From an uncultured Cohaesibacter sp. (GTDB lineage Bacteria; Pseudomonadota; Alphaproteobacteria; Rhizobiales; Cohaesibacteraceae), in assembly GCF_963664735.1 (NCBI RefSeq), contig NZ_OY761553.1:310001-374000 (forward strand): 64,000 bases of DNA. The letters run 5' to 3'. The translations under genes were made by a program, and so were the position numbers. Positions within the stretch are counted from its first letter, which is position 1; every line of letters begins with the position of its first letter. Positions 46,308 to 55,850 of the stretch are shown here, piece by piece. Below the pieces are notes generated by a model. The model saw nothing but the letters and a program-made list of their open reading frames with translations, ran no database searches and had not been told where the DNA came from.

Positions 46308-46904
46308 ATGACGATGTTGATTCTCGGTGTACTGCTTTGGGCCGTGGTGCACCTTTTTCCAATTCTTCTTCCAACGACCAGAGCCGGTTTGGCTGGCCGC
46401 ATGGGGGAGGGACCATACAAGGGGCTTTTCACTCTTCTGATTGTTGTTTCTCTGGTGTTGATTGTTTTAGGTTGGCGTGCTGCGGGCGAGGCCGGATATG
46501 TGGGGGACATCTACAGCGAAGATTGGACCCGTCATTTGACGCATCTGCTTATGCTGTTCTCGATTATCCTTTTCGGCGTGGCCAAGGCTCCAACACGCAT
46601 TCGCCGCGTTATTCGAAATCCGATGCTGACGGGCATGGTGCTATGGGCCATCGGTCATTTGCTCGTCAACAATGACCCGCGCTCGCTGGTTTTATTCGGA
46701 GGCATGCTGCTTTGGGCTGTGGTTTCAATTCTGGGAACAAACAAGCGTGACGGAGCCTATGTGCCGCCGGAAGTTGGTTCCTGGGGGAGAGAGCTCCGGA
46801 TCGTAGTTATCTCGGTCGTGGTTTATGCTGTTCTGATCATTGCTCATCCCTATTTTACGGGCATGGAAGCCATGGACCTTAGCGGAATATGGGCGTTGTT
46901 CTGA
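46308..46904 (+). CDS. NnrU-family membrane protein
   Basis: 198 residues from the ATG at 46308, preceded by AAAGGACC. Five or six membrane segments: MTMLILGVLLWAVVHLFPIL, then GLFTLLIVVSLVLIVLGWRA, LTHLLMLFSIILFG, VLWAIGHLLVNNDPRS and a last helix. The patterns HxLxxxxH and GHLLxNxD are typical of NnrU. NnrU was named from nitrite and nitric oxide reductase clusters, but members also occur in isolation with unknown function. Integral inner membrane. Confidence 0.88.
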   Translation: MTMLILGVLLWAVVHLFPILLPTTRAGLAGRMGEGPYKGLFTLLIVVSLVLIVLGWRAAGEAGYVGDIYSEDWTRHLTHLLMLFSIILFGVAKAPTRIRRVIRNPMLTGMVLWAIGHLLVNNDPRSLVLFGGMLLWAVVSILGTNKRDGAYVPPEVGSWGRELRIVVISVVVYAVLIIAHPYFTGMEAMDLSGIWALF

Positions 46905-47059
46905 GCTGACAAATTGTTGAACCGGGTGGGCATTGGCAGGTGTTGGCCATCACGTTTGCATGAGCCCGATTGTCACTGCGCGTGCCCTTCCTTACATTGC
47001 ATGTATGTTTGCGCTAGGACGAGCGTTGTTTGTTTCCTTCAAATCTTCAGGATGGCTAC

Positions 47060-47767
47060 ATGACCAAACAGGAAAAACCGATCGATCTTTACTATTGGCC
47101 CACGCCCAATGGCTGGAAAATCACCATCATGCTCGAAGAGCTTGGTGTGCCTTATAGCATCCACACCATCAATATCGGCGCGGGGGATCAGTTCCAGCCG
47201 GAGTTTCTGGCTATCTCGCCCAACAACAAGATGCCAGCCATCGTTGATCCTGAAGGGCCGGATGGGAAGCCTATTTCCGTTTTTGAATCGGGTGCGATTC
47301 TTCTCTATCTGGCACGTAAATTCGGTCGCTTTTTGCCAACTGACGAGCGAGGTCGTGTTGAGGTCGAGCAATGGCTGATGTGGCAAATGGGCGGATTTGG
47401 TCCGATGCTGGGGCAAAATCATCATTTCGGCACCTATGCGCCGGAGAAGATAGACTATGCCATCAACCGATATCGTAACGAGACCCATCGCCTCTACGGC
47501 GTGCTGAACAAAGCGCTAGAAGGGCGGGACTATGTGGCCGGTGATTACTCGATTGCGGATATGGCAATTGTGGGCTGGGTTGTGCCTCATGAAAGACAGG
47601 GGATCGATCTCGACGAGTTTCCAAATGTCAAACGCTGGTTCGCAACTCTCAAAGTGCGGAAAGCCGTTGAAACCGGTCTTGCCATTGGCAAGGAAGACAG
47701 AGCCAAGTTCGATTTGTCCAAGGATAAAGACGCCCAATCGGTCCTGTTTAATCAGCGGGCGCGATAG
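47060..47767 (+). CDS. Glutathione S-transferase-like protein, Nu class (YfcG/YghU type)
   Basis: 235 residues starting MTKQEKPIDLYYWPTPNGWK. The thioredoxin-fold domain has NGWKITIMLEELGVPY and NNKMPAIVDPEGPDG followed by VFESGAILLYLARK. The helical domain has WLMWQMGGFGPMLGQNHHF and YSIADMAIVGWV. The asparagine-rich start in place of Tyr/Ser matches Nu-class proteins, which reduce disulfides with two glutathiones. It is cytoplasmic and encoded alone, with a terminator directly downstream. Confidence 0.88.
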   Translation: MTKQEKPIDLYYWPTPNGWKITIMLEELGVPYSIHTINIGAGDQFQPEFLAISPNNKMPAIVDPEGPDGKPISVFESGAILLYLARKFGRFLPTDERGRVEVEQWLMWQMGGFGPMLGQNHHFGTYAPEKIDYAINRYRNETHRLYGVLNKALEGRDYVAGDYSIADMAIVGWVVPHERQGIDLDEFPNVKRWFATLKVRKAVETGLAIGKEDRAKFDLSKDKDAQSVLFNQRAR

Positions 47768-48118
47768 CAAATTACACGATGCTTGAAAGGCACCCTCTGG
47801 GGTGCTTTTTTGCACTGATTGCAGTGACTTGATTAGGATTGGCTTGTTGAAAAAGAATCTTATGGTTTCCAAAAGGTTAGGCACAAGGTTCGGATTTTCG
47901 ACAAATTTGATGGAGTGTTGGCAGAAACGCGCCAAAGCCAAGGTTGACCAAAAGTAAATTTTACTCTCGTGTAACCTTTTGTTTTTATTGCGGTAACCAA
48001 TTCCATTTACGTCGAATTGAGAGATTTATTTCACCATTGATCTCATCAGAAAGGGCAAAAAAGGCCCTCAGAAACAAGGCTTCAAAATGAGGCCGGACGA
48101 GACAAATGGGGATTTAAA
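47768..48118. other. Intergenic region between GST and SEL1-like genes
   Basis: After the GST terminator, about 300 bases contain no gene I can support. Sequence shortly before 48119 is the likely promoter and leader region of the SEL1-like gene. Confidence 0.4.
47786..47811 (+). terminator. Intrinsic terminator of the GST gene
   Basis: AGGCACCC pairs with GGGTGCTT over TCTG, followed by TTTT. It lies about 20 bases past the stop. Confidence 0.8.
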
Positions 48119-48385
48119 ATGGCACGTATGGAATTTGAAGCAAGCGAGCTGCATGGCTCAGGCATAGAAGCAACCGGTGAAGTTTTCTTTCAGCTGGGAT
48201 TGTCCCATTCAATTGGAGACAATGGCGAGCCAGACCTGATTGCAGCGCACAAATGGTTCAATTTGGCCGCTATGAAGGGCGTTGTCGAAGCCGCTATTCG
48301 CCGACAAGAGCTTGCAGAGGAAATGTCCAGCATCGAAGTTGCCAAGGCACAGCGAGAAGCGCGGGAGTGGATCCGCTTGCACTAG
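48119..48385 (+). CDS. Small SEL1-repeat-like protein
   Basis: 88 residues beginning MARMEFEASELHGSGIEATG. One Sel1-like (TPR-related) repeat is visible: EVFFQLGLSHSIGDNGEPDL with IAAHKWFNLAAMKGVVEAAI. A C-terminal helix follows (AQREAREWIRLH). Alphaproteobacteria have a widely conserved protein of this size and pattern, with unknown function. No signal peptide is present. It stands alone between the GST and ubi genes. Confidence 0.8.
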   Translation: MARMEFEASELHGSGIEATGEVFFQLGLSHSIGDNGEPDLIAAHKWFNLAAMKGVVEAAIRRQELAEEMSSIEVAKAQREAREWIRLH

Positions 48386-48489
48386 ATTTTTCGTTTTGCC
48401 CCACAAGAAGAATGCGACCTAGGTCTTGCGTGGGTGTGGTTTCGAAAGATCGCGTGCAAACGGATTACAAAATGATAAATTACATTTAG

Positions 48490-48520
48490 CGGGTACCAGC
48501 ATGCTGGTGCCCGTTTTGTT
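48490..48520 (+). terminator. Terminator between the SEL1-like gene and ubiV
   Basis: CGGGTACCAGCA pairs with TGCTGGTGCCCG (one wobble) with a T-rich tail. It lies about 105 bases beyond the SEL1-like stop and 36 bases from the ubiV stop, so it probably serves the plus strand. Confidence 0.7.
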
Positions 48521-48555
48521 ATCTGGCCCTTGTGACCAGAGCACGAGAGCAATTG

Positions 48556-49467
48556 CTACACCGTGAGAGCTTGTTCTATTTGCGCCATGCCCGGTGCGCC
48601 GTGGCTATAGCCATTGATGAATTGGTGATTTGGCATCAATTCGCTGATCTTGGCGCGGGCTTCTGCGGGAGCCATCTCTTGCTTCATAACGGCTCTGAAA
48701 AGGCGCGCTACGCCGAGCATATCCCCCGTGTGAGGTGACAGGCGGAAGGCATTGATACCCGCCTCAGCGAGCGCAGGAAGCTCATCAAGCAGCAACTGGC
48801 TGCCATAGGACATGGTTTGAATTCCATTCACGGCCAGAAATGGCTGTCCGGTGAGGCTTTTGACTTCCCGTCCATCTGGGTCCTGATCACAAACAAAGCG
48901 ACAGCTATCCTTATGCAGATTATGGAGGCGAGCGTGATAGCAACGGGCTGACAGGGCCAGCGGTAGACGACCGAATACCTGCATTTCATATTGAGGCTCA
49001 GGGGCGGCCTTGATCAACTGGGCTACGGTCTCGGCAGGCACTTCGGGCGGCATGACAAAGCGCTCGGCGCCTCGCTTGGCCAGAGATTTGATCGTCGCTT
49101 CATTATAGGTGTTGATGTAAGGACCAATGACGAATTTGCGACCTTTGAGGAAAGACAATGCTGTCAGATCATTGGCCTCCACTTTCCAGATGCTCTGCTC
49201 ACATTGTTCCTTGAGCACCTTGCGCTCTGGTTTGGTGGTGACCAGCGCCAGAGTGGAAATGATAACCTTCTTTCCCGCCTCTTCCATCCGCTCGAGAATG
49301 TCGGTGATGACATTGTTGCGGAATGGCAGGCGCTTGGAGCAGACGGCCTCTCCGATGTAGATCAGGTCAAAGTCGGATTCATCTGCTATCTTGAAATAGA
49401 AGTCGCGCCAGTCAGCCTCAGACCAATTGAAGAGGCAAGGGCCGAGCGTCAATTCGGTGTTTTTCAT
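48556..49467 (-). CDS. ubiV: Ubiquinone biosynthesis U32 protein UbiV
   Basis: 303 residues from the ATG at 49467. Peptidase-U32-like fold with the four cysteines of the [4Fe-4S] cluster in the UbiV pattern: C43 (EAVCSKR), C176 (SARCYHAR), C189 and C193 (KDSCRFVCDQD). The C-x12-C-x3-C spacing matches E. coli UbiV. With UbiU it performs oxygen-independent hydroxylation steps of ubiquinone synthesis. It is encoded 17 bases downstream of ubiU and belongs to the ubiT-ubiU-ubiV operon. Confidence 0.93.
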   Translation of the reverse strand: MKNTELTLGPCLFNWSEADWRDFYFKIADESDFDLIYIGEAVCSKRLPFRNNVITDILERMEEAGKKVIISTLALVTTKPERKVLKEQCEQSIWKVEANDLTALSFLKGRKFVIGPYINTYNEATIKSLAKRGAERFVMPPEVPAETVAQLIKAAPEPQYEMQVFGRLPLALSARCYHARLHNLHKDSCRFVCDQDPDGREVKSLTGQPFLAVNGIQTMSYGSQLLLDELPALAEAGINAFRLSPHTGDMLGVARLFRAVMKQEMAPAEARAKISELMPNHQFINGYSHGAPGMAQIEQALTV

Positions 49468-49484
49468 CTCAGTTTGCCTTCCTC

Positions 49485-50480
49485 TTAACGCCATGTTTTC
49501 TGGTAAGAGCCCTTTGTGCTCTTCTGGCCCTCCGTCAAGGGTGCCAACAAAGCATCCAGATCGATGCTTCGCCCTTCAGCAACAGCATCGACGGCTTTTC
49601 GGAAGCTTTTCACCACCTGAGCCATGTAGGCCTTGCCGCGTTGGCGCCCTTCGATTTTCAGGGCTGTTACACCAGCTTCCTGCAACTGCGGCAGGATCTG
49701 CGCAGCATTGAGGCTGACGGGATCTTCAAACACATAGCCAGTTTGGCCAAGGGATTCGAACCGTCCCTTGCAAAGGGTTGGATAGGCGGCAGCTTCCCCC
49801 TTGGGATATTGGTTGATGGTGATGCCTTCCAGCGTGCTTTCCAAATGGGTGCCGTGGTCCTCGTATTTCACCGAGCCCGGAGGGGAGCAAACACCGTTGA
49901 TATTGGGTGATTTTCCCGTGCAATAGGAGGAGAGGGAACACCGCCCTTCGGCCATGACACAAAGCCCGCCGAAGATGAAGACTTCTGTCTCGCAGGTGAT
50001 TTCCTTGTTGATGGCCGCTATTTCCTGAACCGTTAAAACGCGGGGCAGGACCACGCGCTTGGCCCCAAACTCGCTGGCATAATAATTGATCATGTCAGCG
50101 TTGGCTGCTGCGGCTTGCACAGAAAGGTGAACGCGCAAGTCAGGGTGCTTGTTGGCGGCGTAGTCGAGCAGGCCGATATCGGCAAGGATGATGGCGTGTG
50201 CATCCGAGGCAGCCACATCATCAATGGCTTTGTACCAAAGATCTGTGTTGCCTGCCTGGGCAAAGGTGTTGACCGCGACCAAAACTTTCGCGCCATTTTG
50301 GGCCGCATATTCAATGCCTTGCTGCATTTCTTTGCGAGAAAAGTTAAGGCCGGGAAAATTGCGGGCGTTGGTCTGATCTCTAAACCCGCAATAGATCGTA
50401 TCGGCTCCGGCATCAACGGATGTTCGCAGCGCCGCAGGGGTTCCTGCTGGGCAGACCAGCTCCATGGCTTTTTGTGTCAT
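49485..50480 (-). CDS. ubiU: Ubiquinone biosynthesis U32 protein UbiU
   Basis: 331 residues. Begins MTQKAMELVCPAGTPAALRT with the U32 GADTIYCGFRDQTNARNF motif. Cluster cysteines C174, C181, C198 and C237 (GGLCVMAEGRCSL, GVCSPPG, YPTLCKGRF) match the E. coli spacing with an offset of five. It forms a complex with UbiV and uses prephenate as the hydroxyl donor in E. coli. It is the middle gene of the operon, 32 bases after ubiT. Confidence 0.94.
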   Translation of the reverse strand: MTQKAMELVCPAGTPAALRTSVDAGADTIYCGFRDQTNARNFPGLNFSRKEMQQGIEYAAQNGAKVLVAVNTFAQAGNTDLWYKAIDDVAASDAHAIILADIGLLDYAANKHPDLRVHLSVQAAAANADMINYYASEFGAKRVVLPRVLTVQEIAAINKEITCETEVFIFGGLCVMAEGRCSLSSYCTGKSPNINGVCSPPGSVKYEDHGTHLESTLEGITINQYPKGEAAAYPTLCKGRFESLGQTGYVFEDPVSLNAAQILPQLQEAGVTALKIEGRQRGKAYMAQVVKSFRKAVDAVAEGRSIDLDALLAPLTEGQKSTKGSYQKTWR

Positions 50481-50512
50481 TGGTTTGTTCCAAAGCTTGC
50501 TGAGTGGTTCGA

Positions 50513-51103
50513 TCAGGTGGGATATGGGCCAGGCATTCCGTCCATTGCGGTGTCTGGTTCAGCCTTCTCGCGATTTGCCTTCATGAAGGGGCTTTTCTTT
50601 AGAAGGTTGATCAAGCTTTTGCCCCCGGTTTCGAGAGGTTTGCCGAGAGGACCGGCAATCGCAGAGCATTCGTGGACGAAGTCGATTTCTGCATCATCCA
50701 GCGCATTACGCAAGGCAAGAACGGCTTCTGTGTCGCCTTCGATCGTCAGATCGCGGGAGAAAAAGAGTGCGTCGCCATCTTCTTCTCCATCAAGCAGACT
50801 GACAAGTGTCAGAAAGGGAGCTGTGACCGTAACGTCTCTGTTTGCGAAATTATCGAGGGATCGGGAAAGGCGAAGCTGCACTTTGTTGTTATGAAAAGCG
50901 AGGCTTGCGACCCAATCAAGATCGGTCGGGACGATGACAAACGATTTTTTGGCATATTCGTCCAGACGATCAAAGAATTCAGGGTGCTGGCTTGCGACTC
51001 GGTTTGCGACTTCGCAGATGAGACGCTCCAGTGGCAACAGGGGAAGAAAGCGAGTGAAGCGAGCTACAAATGGCGGAAAACTGCGCACTGTTCCGTTTGA
51101 CAT
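50513..51103 (-). CDS. ubiT: Ubiquinone biosynthesis accessory protein UbiT (SCP2 domain)
   Basis: 196 residues. SCP2-type lipid-binding domain (FVIVPTDLDWVASLAFHNNK, DVTVTAPFLTLVSLLDGEED, GDALFFSRDLTIEGDTEAVL), the family that binds ubiquinone intermediates. The N-terminal helix (FVARFTRFLPLLPLERLICE) and C-terminal extension fit UbiT. It probably presents the isoprenoid intermediates to UbiU/UbiV without oxygen. It is first in the operon, with an FNR-type site about 105 bases upstream of its start. Confidence 0.9.
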   Translation of the reverse strand: MSNGTVRSFPPFVARFTRFLPLLPLERLICEVANRVASQHPEFFDRLDEYAKKSFVIVPTDLDWVASLAFHNNKVQLRLSRSLDNFANRDVTVTAPFLTLVSLLDGEEDGDALFFSRDLTIEGDTEAVLALRNALDDAEIDFVHECSAIAGPLGKPLETGGKSLINLLKKSPFMKANREKAEPDTAMDGMPGPYPT

Positions 51104-51578
51104 TGAGTATCTCCCCTCTGTTTTCTTTCGTGATGCGTGAGAGTCAGTGACGAAGTGCCCCTAAGACACTGAATGAAATCATTCTCCGGATGTATATCTT
51201 TCTTTTACTTGATTAAGATCATTTGCGTCTGTGCCAAAATGCCTCAGGTATTTCCCCTTATCTCCTTTCGTATGTTGCAGTTGTTTGATCGCGGCCTGCT
51301 TGCCATGGGAATTTGTTGTTTTTGCAAACAATTCGCTCTGAATTATTGTGATTATTGCTCATTTGGGTTGGTAAATGCAAAAAGCTCATATGTGGCGATT
51401 TTTTTCTATGCAAGCTCGTTCAACCATGGTAGTGACCAGCGTCAACTTCTATCCTTTTGTTTCTGTCTGAAGTCATCAGGCTCGTGTATATAGCGGGCGG
51501 GGCAGAGACTTTTATCCTTTTGGCACCGCGTTCATGTTTGCATGAAGAGACGTGAACCAAACTCAGAGGAGAGTTGGC
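51104..51578. other. Divergent regulatory region between ubiT and guaB
   Basis: About 475 bases without a supportable gene. It contains the FNR-type site near the ubiT side. No recognisable riboswitch precedes guaB. The stretch is AT-rich, as expected for two divergent promoters. Confidence 0.5.
51209..51222. promoter_or_regulatory. FNR/FnrL-type anaerobic site upstream of ubiTUV
   Basis: TTGATTAAGATCAT differs from the consensus TTGAT-N4-ATCAA in one base. It lies 106 bases upstream of the ubiT start codon. FNR control of ubiTUV is known in E. coli and fits a pathway needed without oxygen. Confidence 0.6.
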
Positions 51579-53081
51579 ATGGCCACAATAATACAACCTT
51601 CTACCGGTCAAGAGGCGTTGACCTTTGACGACGTTCTGCTGCAGCCAGATCATTCCGTTGTCATGCCCGGTCAGGTGAATATAACCACAAACCTGACTAA
51701 GGAAATCACGCTCAATTTGCCGTTGCTATCGTCAGCAATGGATACCGTTACGGAAGCCAAAATGGCTATCGCCATGGCGCAGGCGGGCGGTATGGGTGTA
51801 ATCCATAAGAACCTTAGCAATGAAGAACAGGCCGAGCAGGTCCGCCAGGTCAAGAAGTTCGAGAGCGGTATGGTTGTCAACCCGCTGACAATTACGCCCG
51901 ACTATACAGTTGCTGAAGCCAAGGCATTGACTAAGAAACATGGATTTTCTGGTGTTCCTGTCGTTGAGGGCACCAAGGAGTCTGGCACCAAAGGTGGCCG
52001 GCTTGTTGGTATTCTGACACACCGTGATCTTCGTTTCGCATCCGATCCGGAACAGCGCGTTTATGAACTCATGACCCGCGACAATCTGGTAACGGTTACC
52101 GAGCAAGTCAGTCAGGAAGAAGCAAAACGTTTGTTGCATCAGCATCGCATTGAAAAATTGCTTGTCGTTGATGACAAGTTCCGCTGCGTTGGCTTGATCA
52201 CTGTGAAAGATATTGAAAAGTCCAGATTGAACCCGAACGCCTGTAAGGATGCACAGGGCCGCTTGCGTGCGGCTGCTGCTTGCTCTGTTGGTGATGATGG
52301 CTATGAACGCGCAATGGCATTGATCGATGCCGAGGTCGACGCTCTCGTCATCGATACGGCCCATGGGCATAGCCAAGGCGTTCTTGATTCCGTGACCCGG
52401 ATCAAGAATGCAAGCAACGGTGTGCAGGTGATTGCTGGTAACGTTGCCACAGCCGACGCGACCAAGGCTTTGATTGATGCAGGAGCGGATGCGGTCAAGG
52501 TTGGTATCGGGCCGGGTTCGATCTGTACCACTCGTATCGTTGCCGGTGTTGGCGTTCCCCAGTTGACGGCGGTTATGGACTGTGCAGCAGCTGCTGCGGA
52601 GCAGGGCATTCCGACAATCGCTGATGGTGGCATTAAATTCTCTGGCGACCTTGCCAAGGCTTTGGCTGGTGGCGCACAGGTGGCCATGGTCGGCTCGTTG
52701 CTGGCTGGCACGGATGAAAGCCCCGGAGAGGTTTACCTCTATCAGGGTCGTTCTTTCAAATCCTATCGCGGTATGGGCTCCGTTGGTGCCATGGCGCGCG
52801 GCTCGGCAGACCGTTACTTCCAGGCGGAAGTGCGCGACACGCTGAAGCTGGTACCGGAAGGCGTTGAAGGTCAGGTGCCTTATAAAGGCTCTGCATCAGC
52901 TGTTCTGCATCAGCTGGCCGGTGGTCTTAAGGCTGCTATGGGTTACACCGGGTCTGCCAATCTGGAAGAATTCCGCAATCGTGCCAAGTTTGTTCGCATC
53001 TCATCGGCTTCCCTTCGCGAAAGTCACGCCCATGATGTTACGATCACAAGAGAAAGCCCGAACTACGGAACGACTGTTTGA
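51579..53081 (+). CDS. guaB: IMP dehydrogenase
   Basis: 500 residues from the ATG at 51579, preceded by GGAGAG; a longer upstream frame does not match. TIM-barrel enzyme with two CBS domains (about residues 95-215), substrate-binding [13 protein letters not shown] with the catalytic cysteine, and the flap region [16 protein letters not shown]. It oxidises IMP to XMP with NAD, the committed step to GMP. guaA, the next enzyme, lies about 7 kb downstream. Confidence 0.96.
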   Translation: MATIIQPSTGQEALTFDDVLLQPDHSVVMPGQVNITTNLTKEITLNLPLLSSAMDTVTEAKMAIAMAQAGGMGVIHKNLSNEEQAEQVRQVKKFESGMVVNPLTITPDYTVAEAKALTKKHGFSGVPVVEGTKESGTKGGRLVGILTHRDLRFASDPEQRVYELMTRDNLVTVTEQVSQEEAKRLLHQHRIEKLLVVDDKFRCVGLITVKDIEKSRLNPNACKDAQGRLRAAAACSVGDDGYERAMALIDAEVDALVIDTAHGHSQGVLDSVTRIKNASNGVQVIAGNVATADATKALIDAGADAVKVGIGPGSICTTRIVAGVGVPQLTAVMDCAAAAAEQGIPTIADGGIKFSGDLAKALAGGAQVAMVGSLLAGTDESPGEVYLYQGRSFKSYRGMGSVGAMARGSADRYFQAEVRDTLKLVPEGVEGQVPYKGSASAVLHQLAGGLKAAMGYTGSANLEEFRNRAKFVRISSASLRESHAHDVTITRESPNYGTTV

Positions 53082-53112
53082 TTGGTCGTTTGATCAAAGT
53101 TTTGAAAAAGCC

Positions 53113-53146
53113 AAGGATGTACGGGGTATCTCGTGCATCCTTTTTT
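53113..53146 (+). terminator. Intrinsic terminator of guaB
   Basis: AAGGATGTACG pairs with CGTGCATCCTT (11 bp, one G-T) over an 8-base loop, followed by a T-run. It lies about 30 bases after the stop. Confidence 0.85.
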
Positions 53147-53161
53147 GTTTCTTGGGTTTTG

Positions 53162-54268
53162 TTATTTTGCGAAATTCTGTTCAGGAGAGGCCTGCTTTTT
53201 TAAAGCAAATGTCTTGCCATTGAAGGCAAAGCTGAGGAGTTTGCTTTTCTGAATCACGAAAAGATGCAGACCATAGGAAATGCCGTAAGAGAGCGCAATG
53301 ATCATGCAAAACTCGGTCATGGCTCCAAGGTGAACGCGGCTGAAGAAGCCCATATAGAGAAAGATCTGCAGCGGCAAATGGGCCAGATAGATCGTGTAAC
53401 TTGAATCGGAAAAGCTGCGGATGATCTTGCTTTCCTTTTTGCCTATCAAGATGAGTGATGCGAGCACAAACAAGACCATGGGGCCGCGAAGAAGATAGTA
53501 GAGTATCTTGGCCACAATTTCCAAAGAATGCCGATGCGCCAGCTCTATGGCGCCGAAAAAAAGCAATGCGATTGCAAGGCAAACGGCAGCAATTCTCCAG
53601 TCCAGCAGTTTGAAAAATGCATCCTTGTTATAGAAGCAAACCATGCCGAGCCCGTAAAAGGGCAAATAGTAGAGGAATGATCCCGTAGCGATGAATGCGA
53701 AATTTTCCGAATAGATTCTGTTGGAAACAAAATTCATGCCGGATGCAACAAAAGGCACGGCAAATACCATCAGCACAAAGAGGATTTTGCTATTGATCTT
53801 GATTTGGGTTTTGACCAGTTTGCAAACGGGGGGAGATAGCAAAGAGTAGACCGTCAGGTTACCAAGAAACCATAGATGCGCCATCCATTCGCCCTTGAGC
53901 AAATAATCGCTATTGGAGATATAGTCATATCCGAATACAAAATAGTGCATGATCGGATTTATAAGAAGACCAAAGGCAAACAGGGGAACTGCGACCCTGA
54001 TAATTCGGTCGCGCATGAAGTTGGCACGGTGCTTTTCGAGTACCAACGCAAAGAAAAAGCCTGCGATCAGGTAGAATGCCTCCATACGGAAGCTATGAAT
54101 GACATAGCTGAATGAGCTGGCGATTGAGCTGGTCTCGTCTGAACTGATCAACCATTTGTCTGCTGTTCCATAAAATTGCCCGGCGTGATAGAAGAGCCCC
54201 AGGATCATTAAGACCGCGCGCGCAAAATCGATGCCGTACCAGCGAACGGACGAGCTGTTCTTTTTCAT
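53162..54268 (-). CDS. Acyltransferase 3 (OafA/OpgC-like) membrane protein
   Basis: About 368 residues from the ATG at 54268 (MKKNSSSVRWYGIDFARAVL). About ten membrane helices, with the family start (YGIDFARAVLMILGLFYHAG containing the catalytic-type histidine). A conserved arginine follows (RANFMRDRIIRVAVPLFAFG), and HLWFLGNL and SSYTIYLAHLPLQIF come later. The family O-acylates sugars in exported polysaccharides, periplasmic glucans or lipids. The acceptor is unknown. A good AAGGAG lies 34 bases before the chosen ATG but no start fits it well, so the start is uncertain. Confidence 0.85.
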   Translation of the reverse strand: MKKNSSSVRWYGIDFARAVLMILGLFYHAGQFYGTADKWLISSDETSSIASSFSYVIHSFRMEAFYLIAGFFFALVLEKHRANFMRDRIIRVAVPLFAFGLLINPIMHYFVFGYDYISNSDYLLKGEWMAHLWFLGNLTVYSLLSPPVCKLVKTQIKINSKILFVLMVFAVPFVASGMNFVSNRIYSENFAFIATGSFLYYLPFYGLGMVCFYNKDAFFKLLDWRIAAVCLAIALLFFGAIELAHRHSLEIVAKILYYLLRGPMVLFVLASLILIGKKESKIIRSFSDSSYTIYLAHLPLQIFLYMGFFSRVHLGAMTEFCMIIALSYGISYGLHLFVIQKSKLLSFAFNGKTFALKKQASPEQNFAK

Positions 54269-54514
54269 AGTGCTGCTTTCGGTCTTTTGTTGGTTGGATA
54301 ATCTCCTTAACACTCGCACAAATTTTGTTTAGTTGTGTTTAATTAGGTATCATAAAGACGAGTTTCTGCCTTTTATGGTTAATGAAACTCAGTTGCAAGT
54401 TGTCTTCATTGTCTGCTGTTTACTTTTGCCTTGCGCGACGAGGATGGTTCTCCGGGATGTTCTCGGCCTTTTCTCTGCCTTGTTAGCGTGAGAGCGCACA
54501 ATGTCTGAAATGCG

Positions 54515-55537
54515 CTAATCGGGGTCTACGAGCCTGATAAAGAGCAAGTTCAGATTCTTTGCCGGTTTATAACTATCGGCTGCAAAGGAATATTGGACCG
54601 GAGCTGTTTGTTTGAGGCCCTGCTGGCAGCTGGAGAAAAGAGTTTTCTCGTCGGATTTGTTAACCTGCAGATAGAATTCACCAATCCCGCCGGGCCAGCT
54701 TTTCTCATCCCGCCAATGATAAGTAAGCCAATGGGCGATGCTATAGTCACTTGCCATCAAAGTTTCAGGATTTTTGTTGAAGGCCTTGGTGAATGCATCG
54801 TTGATGCAATAGGTTTCTGGCGAGATATAAGTGTCTATGTCGTCATTGCCGATATAGGTGAAGGCGACCATCGGGTGATAGTGAATGTCTATCGACGTTA
54901 CTTCATGAGCCGCAAAACTCTGCTGCCAGCTGTAGCGCGCTGAAATCGACCAGTTGGGTTCCCATTCCCAGGCGCGGGAAAGCATCTCTTCATCGATCAG
55001 ATCCTCAGACTTCAGCTTGTCGACGGTATCTGCCGGTAAGGCGCGCATTTTGTCTTCATAGTCAGGAGCGAAGCGATTGGTCGGGATTCCCAACGCCGCC
55101 ATTTGCTCTGTTATGTCGCCATCATAGTTGAGGCTAAAGCTTAGCGTCGGGGATATCTTGGCGCCATTTGCTTGTGCTGCAAGCCCGACAAAATTGTTTG
55201 GATCCATATTTTGGGCCTCATCGCCTCTAACGTAGGAAGCGGCTGGGCGCGCCTCAATGGTCTCGAAAGGCAAGATAATAGGCAGGGACAGATCGTGATT
55301 TGTTTCATTTCCAAACTCATAATGGATATGAATATCTGACAGGCTTAGAAAGACTTGCTGACGCAGAGGTTTGAGCGCCTGGCCGCCCTCGATATGAATG
55401 CCGGTTACCGGCAGTCCGGAATAGTTTAGCGCTTCTTGAGCTGTCGCCGTTGAGGTCAGCAAGAAAGACTGTGGGCCAAAAACTATCGATAAAACAAAGG
55501 AACCAAAGACAAGACGGGTCAAAACACTCTTTTGCAT
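54515..55537 (-). CDS. Secreted DUF4424-like protein
   Basis: 340 residues with a signal peptide (hydrophobic VLTRLVFGSFVLSIVFG, cleavage near TATAQEA). Mature pattern: SDIHIHYEFGNETNHDLSLP IILPFE, then WEPNWSISARYSWQQSFAAHEVT and IDIHYHPMVAF. This agrees with the DUF4424 layout as I remember it: a beta-rich domain with a conserved W-x-Y-W-F-A-A block near the end. Two cysteines late in the protein could form a disulfide. Function is unknown. It is monocistronic, between the acyltransferase gene and zntB. Confidence 0.7.
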   Translation of the reverse strand: MQKSVLTRLVFGSFVLSIVFGPQSFLLTSTATAQEALNYSGLPVTGIHIEGGQALKPLRQQVFLSLSDIHIHYEFGNETNHDLSLPIILPFETIEARPAASYVRGDEAQNMDPNNFVGLAAQANGAKISPTLSFSLNYDGDITEQMAALGIPTNRFAPDYEDKMRALPADTVDKLKSEDLIDEEMLSRAWEWEPNWSISARYSWQQSFAAHEVTSIDIHYHPMVAFTYIGNDDIDTYISPETYCINDAFTKAFNKNPETLMASDYSIAHWLTYHWRDEKSWPGGIGEFYLQVNKSDEKTLFSSCQQGLKQTAPVQYSFAADSYKPAKNLNLLFIRLVDPD

Positions 55538-55850
55538 GGCAATCTCTTTGACTTTTGAAAATTTGATGAAAGAAAACTAATCTGCAAATAAACTTTATGG
55601 ATTAAAGTATAGAAGTACAACTTATTTTAGAATGTCTGCAAGTTCTTGGTTGAGCTCGTCTGGGCATAAAACTTGATTTCTTTCAGGTGAGCCTTCCGGC
55701 GGCAATAAAGCGCCGTTTTCCAATTCCTTGTCTGTAGGCTCTTTTCAACAGTCCTATTTCATTTCCCCAAGAGTGCAGACTTTTAATGAATATCTGAAAA
55801 GCTGGCGTTAAGCTCCAGATAATTGAAAAAGAATGCGGGAATGAATTTCA
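55538..55850. other. Divergent intergenic region before zntB
   Basis: About 310 bases without a supportable gene. AT-rich segments around 55,560-55,625 may hold promoters for the DUF4424-like gene. No terminator is obvious. Confidence 0.35.
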
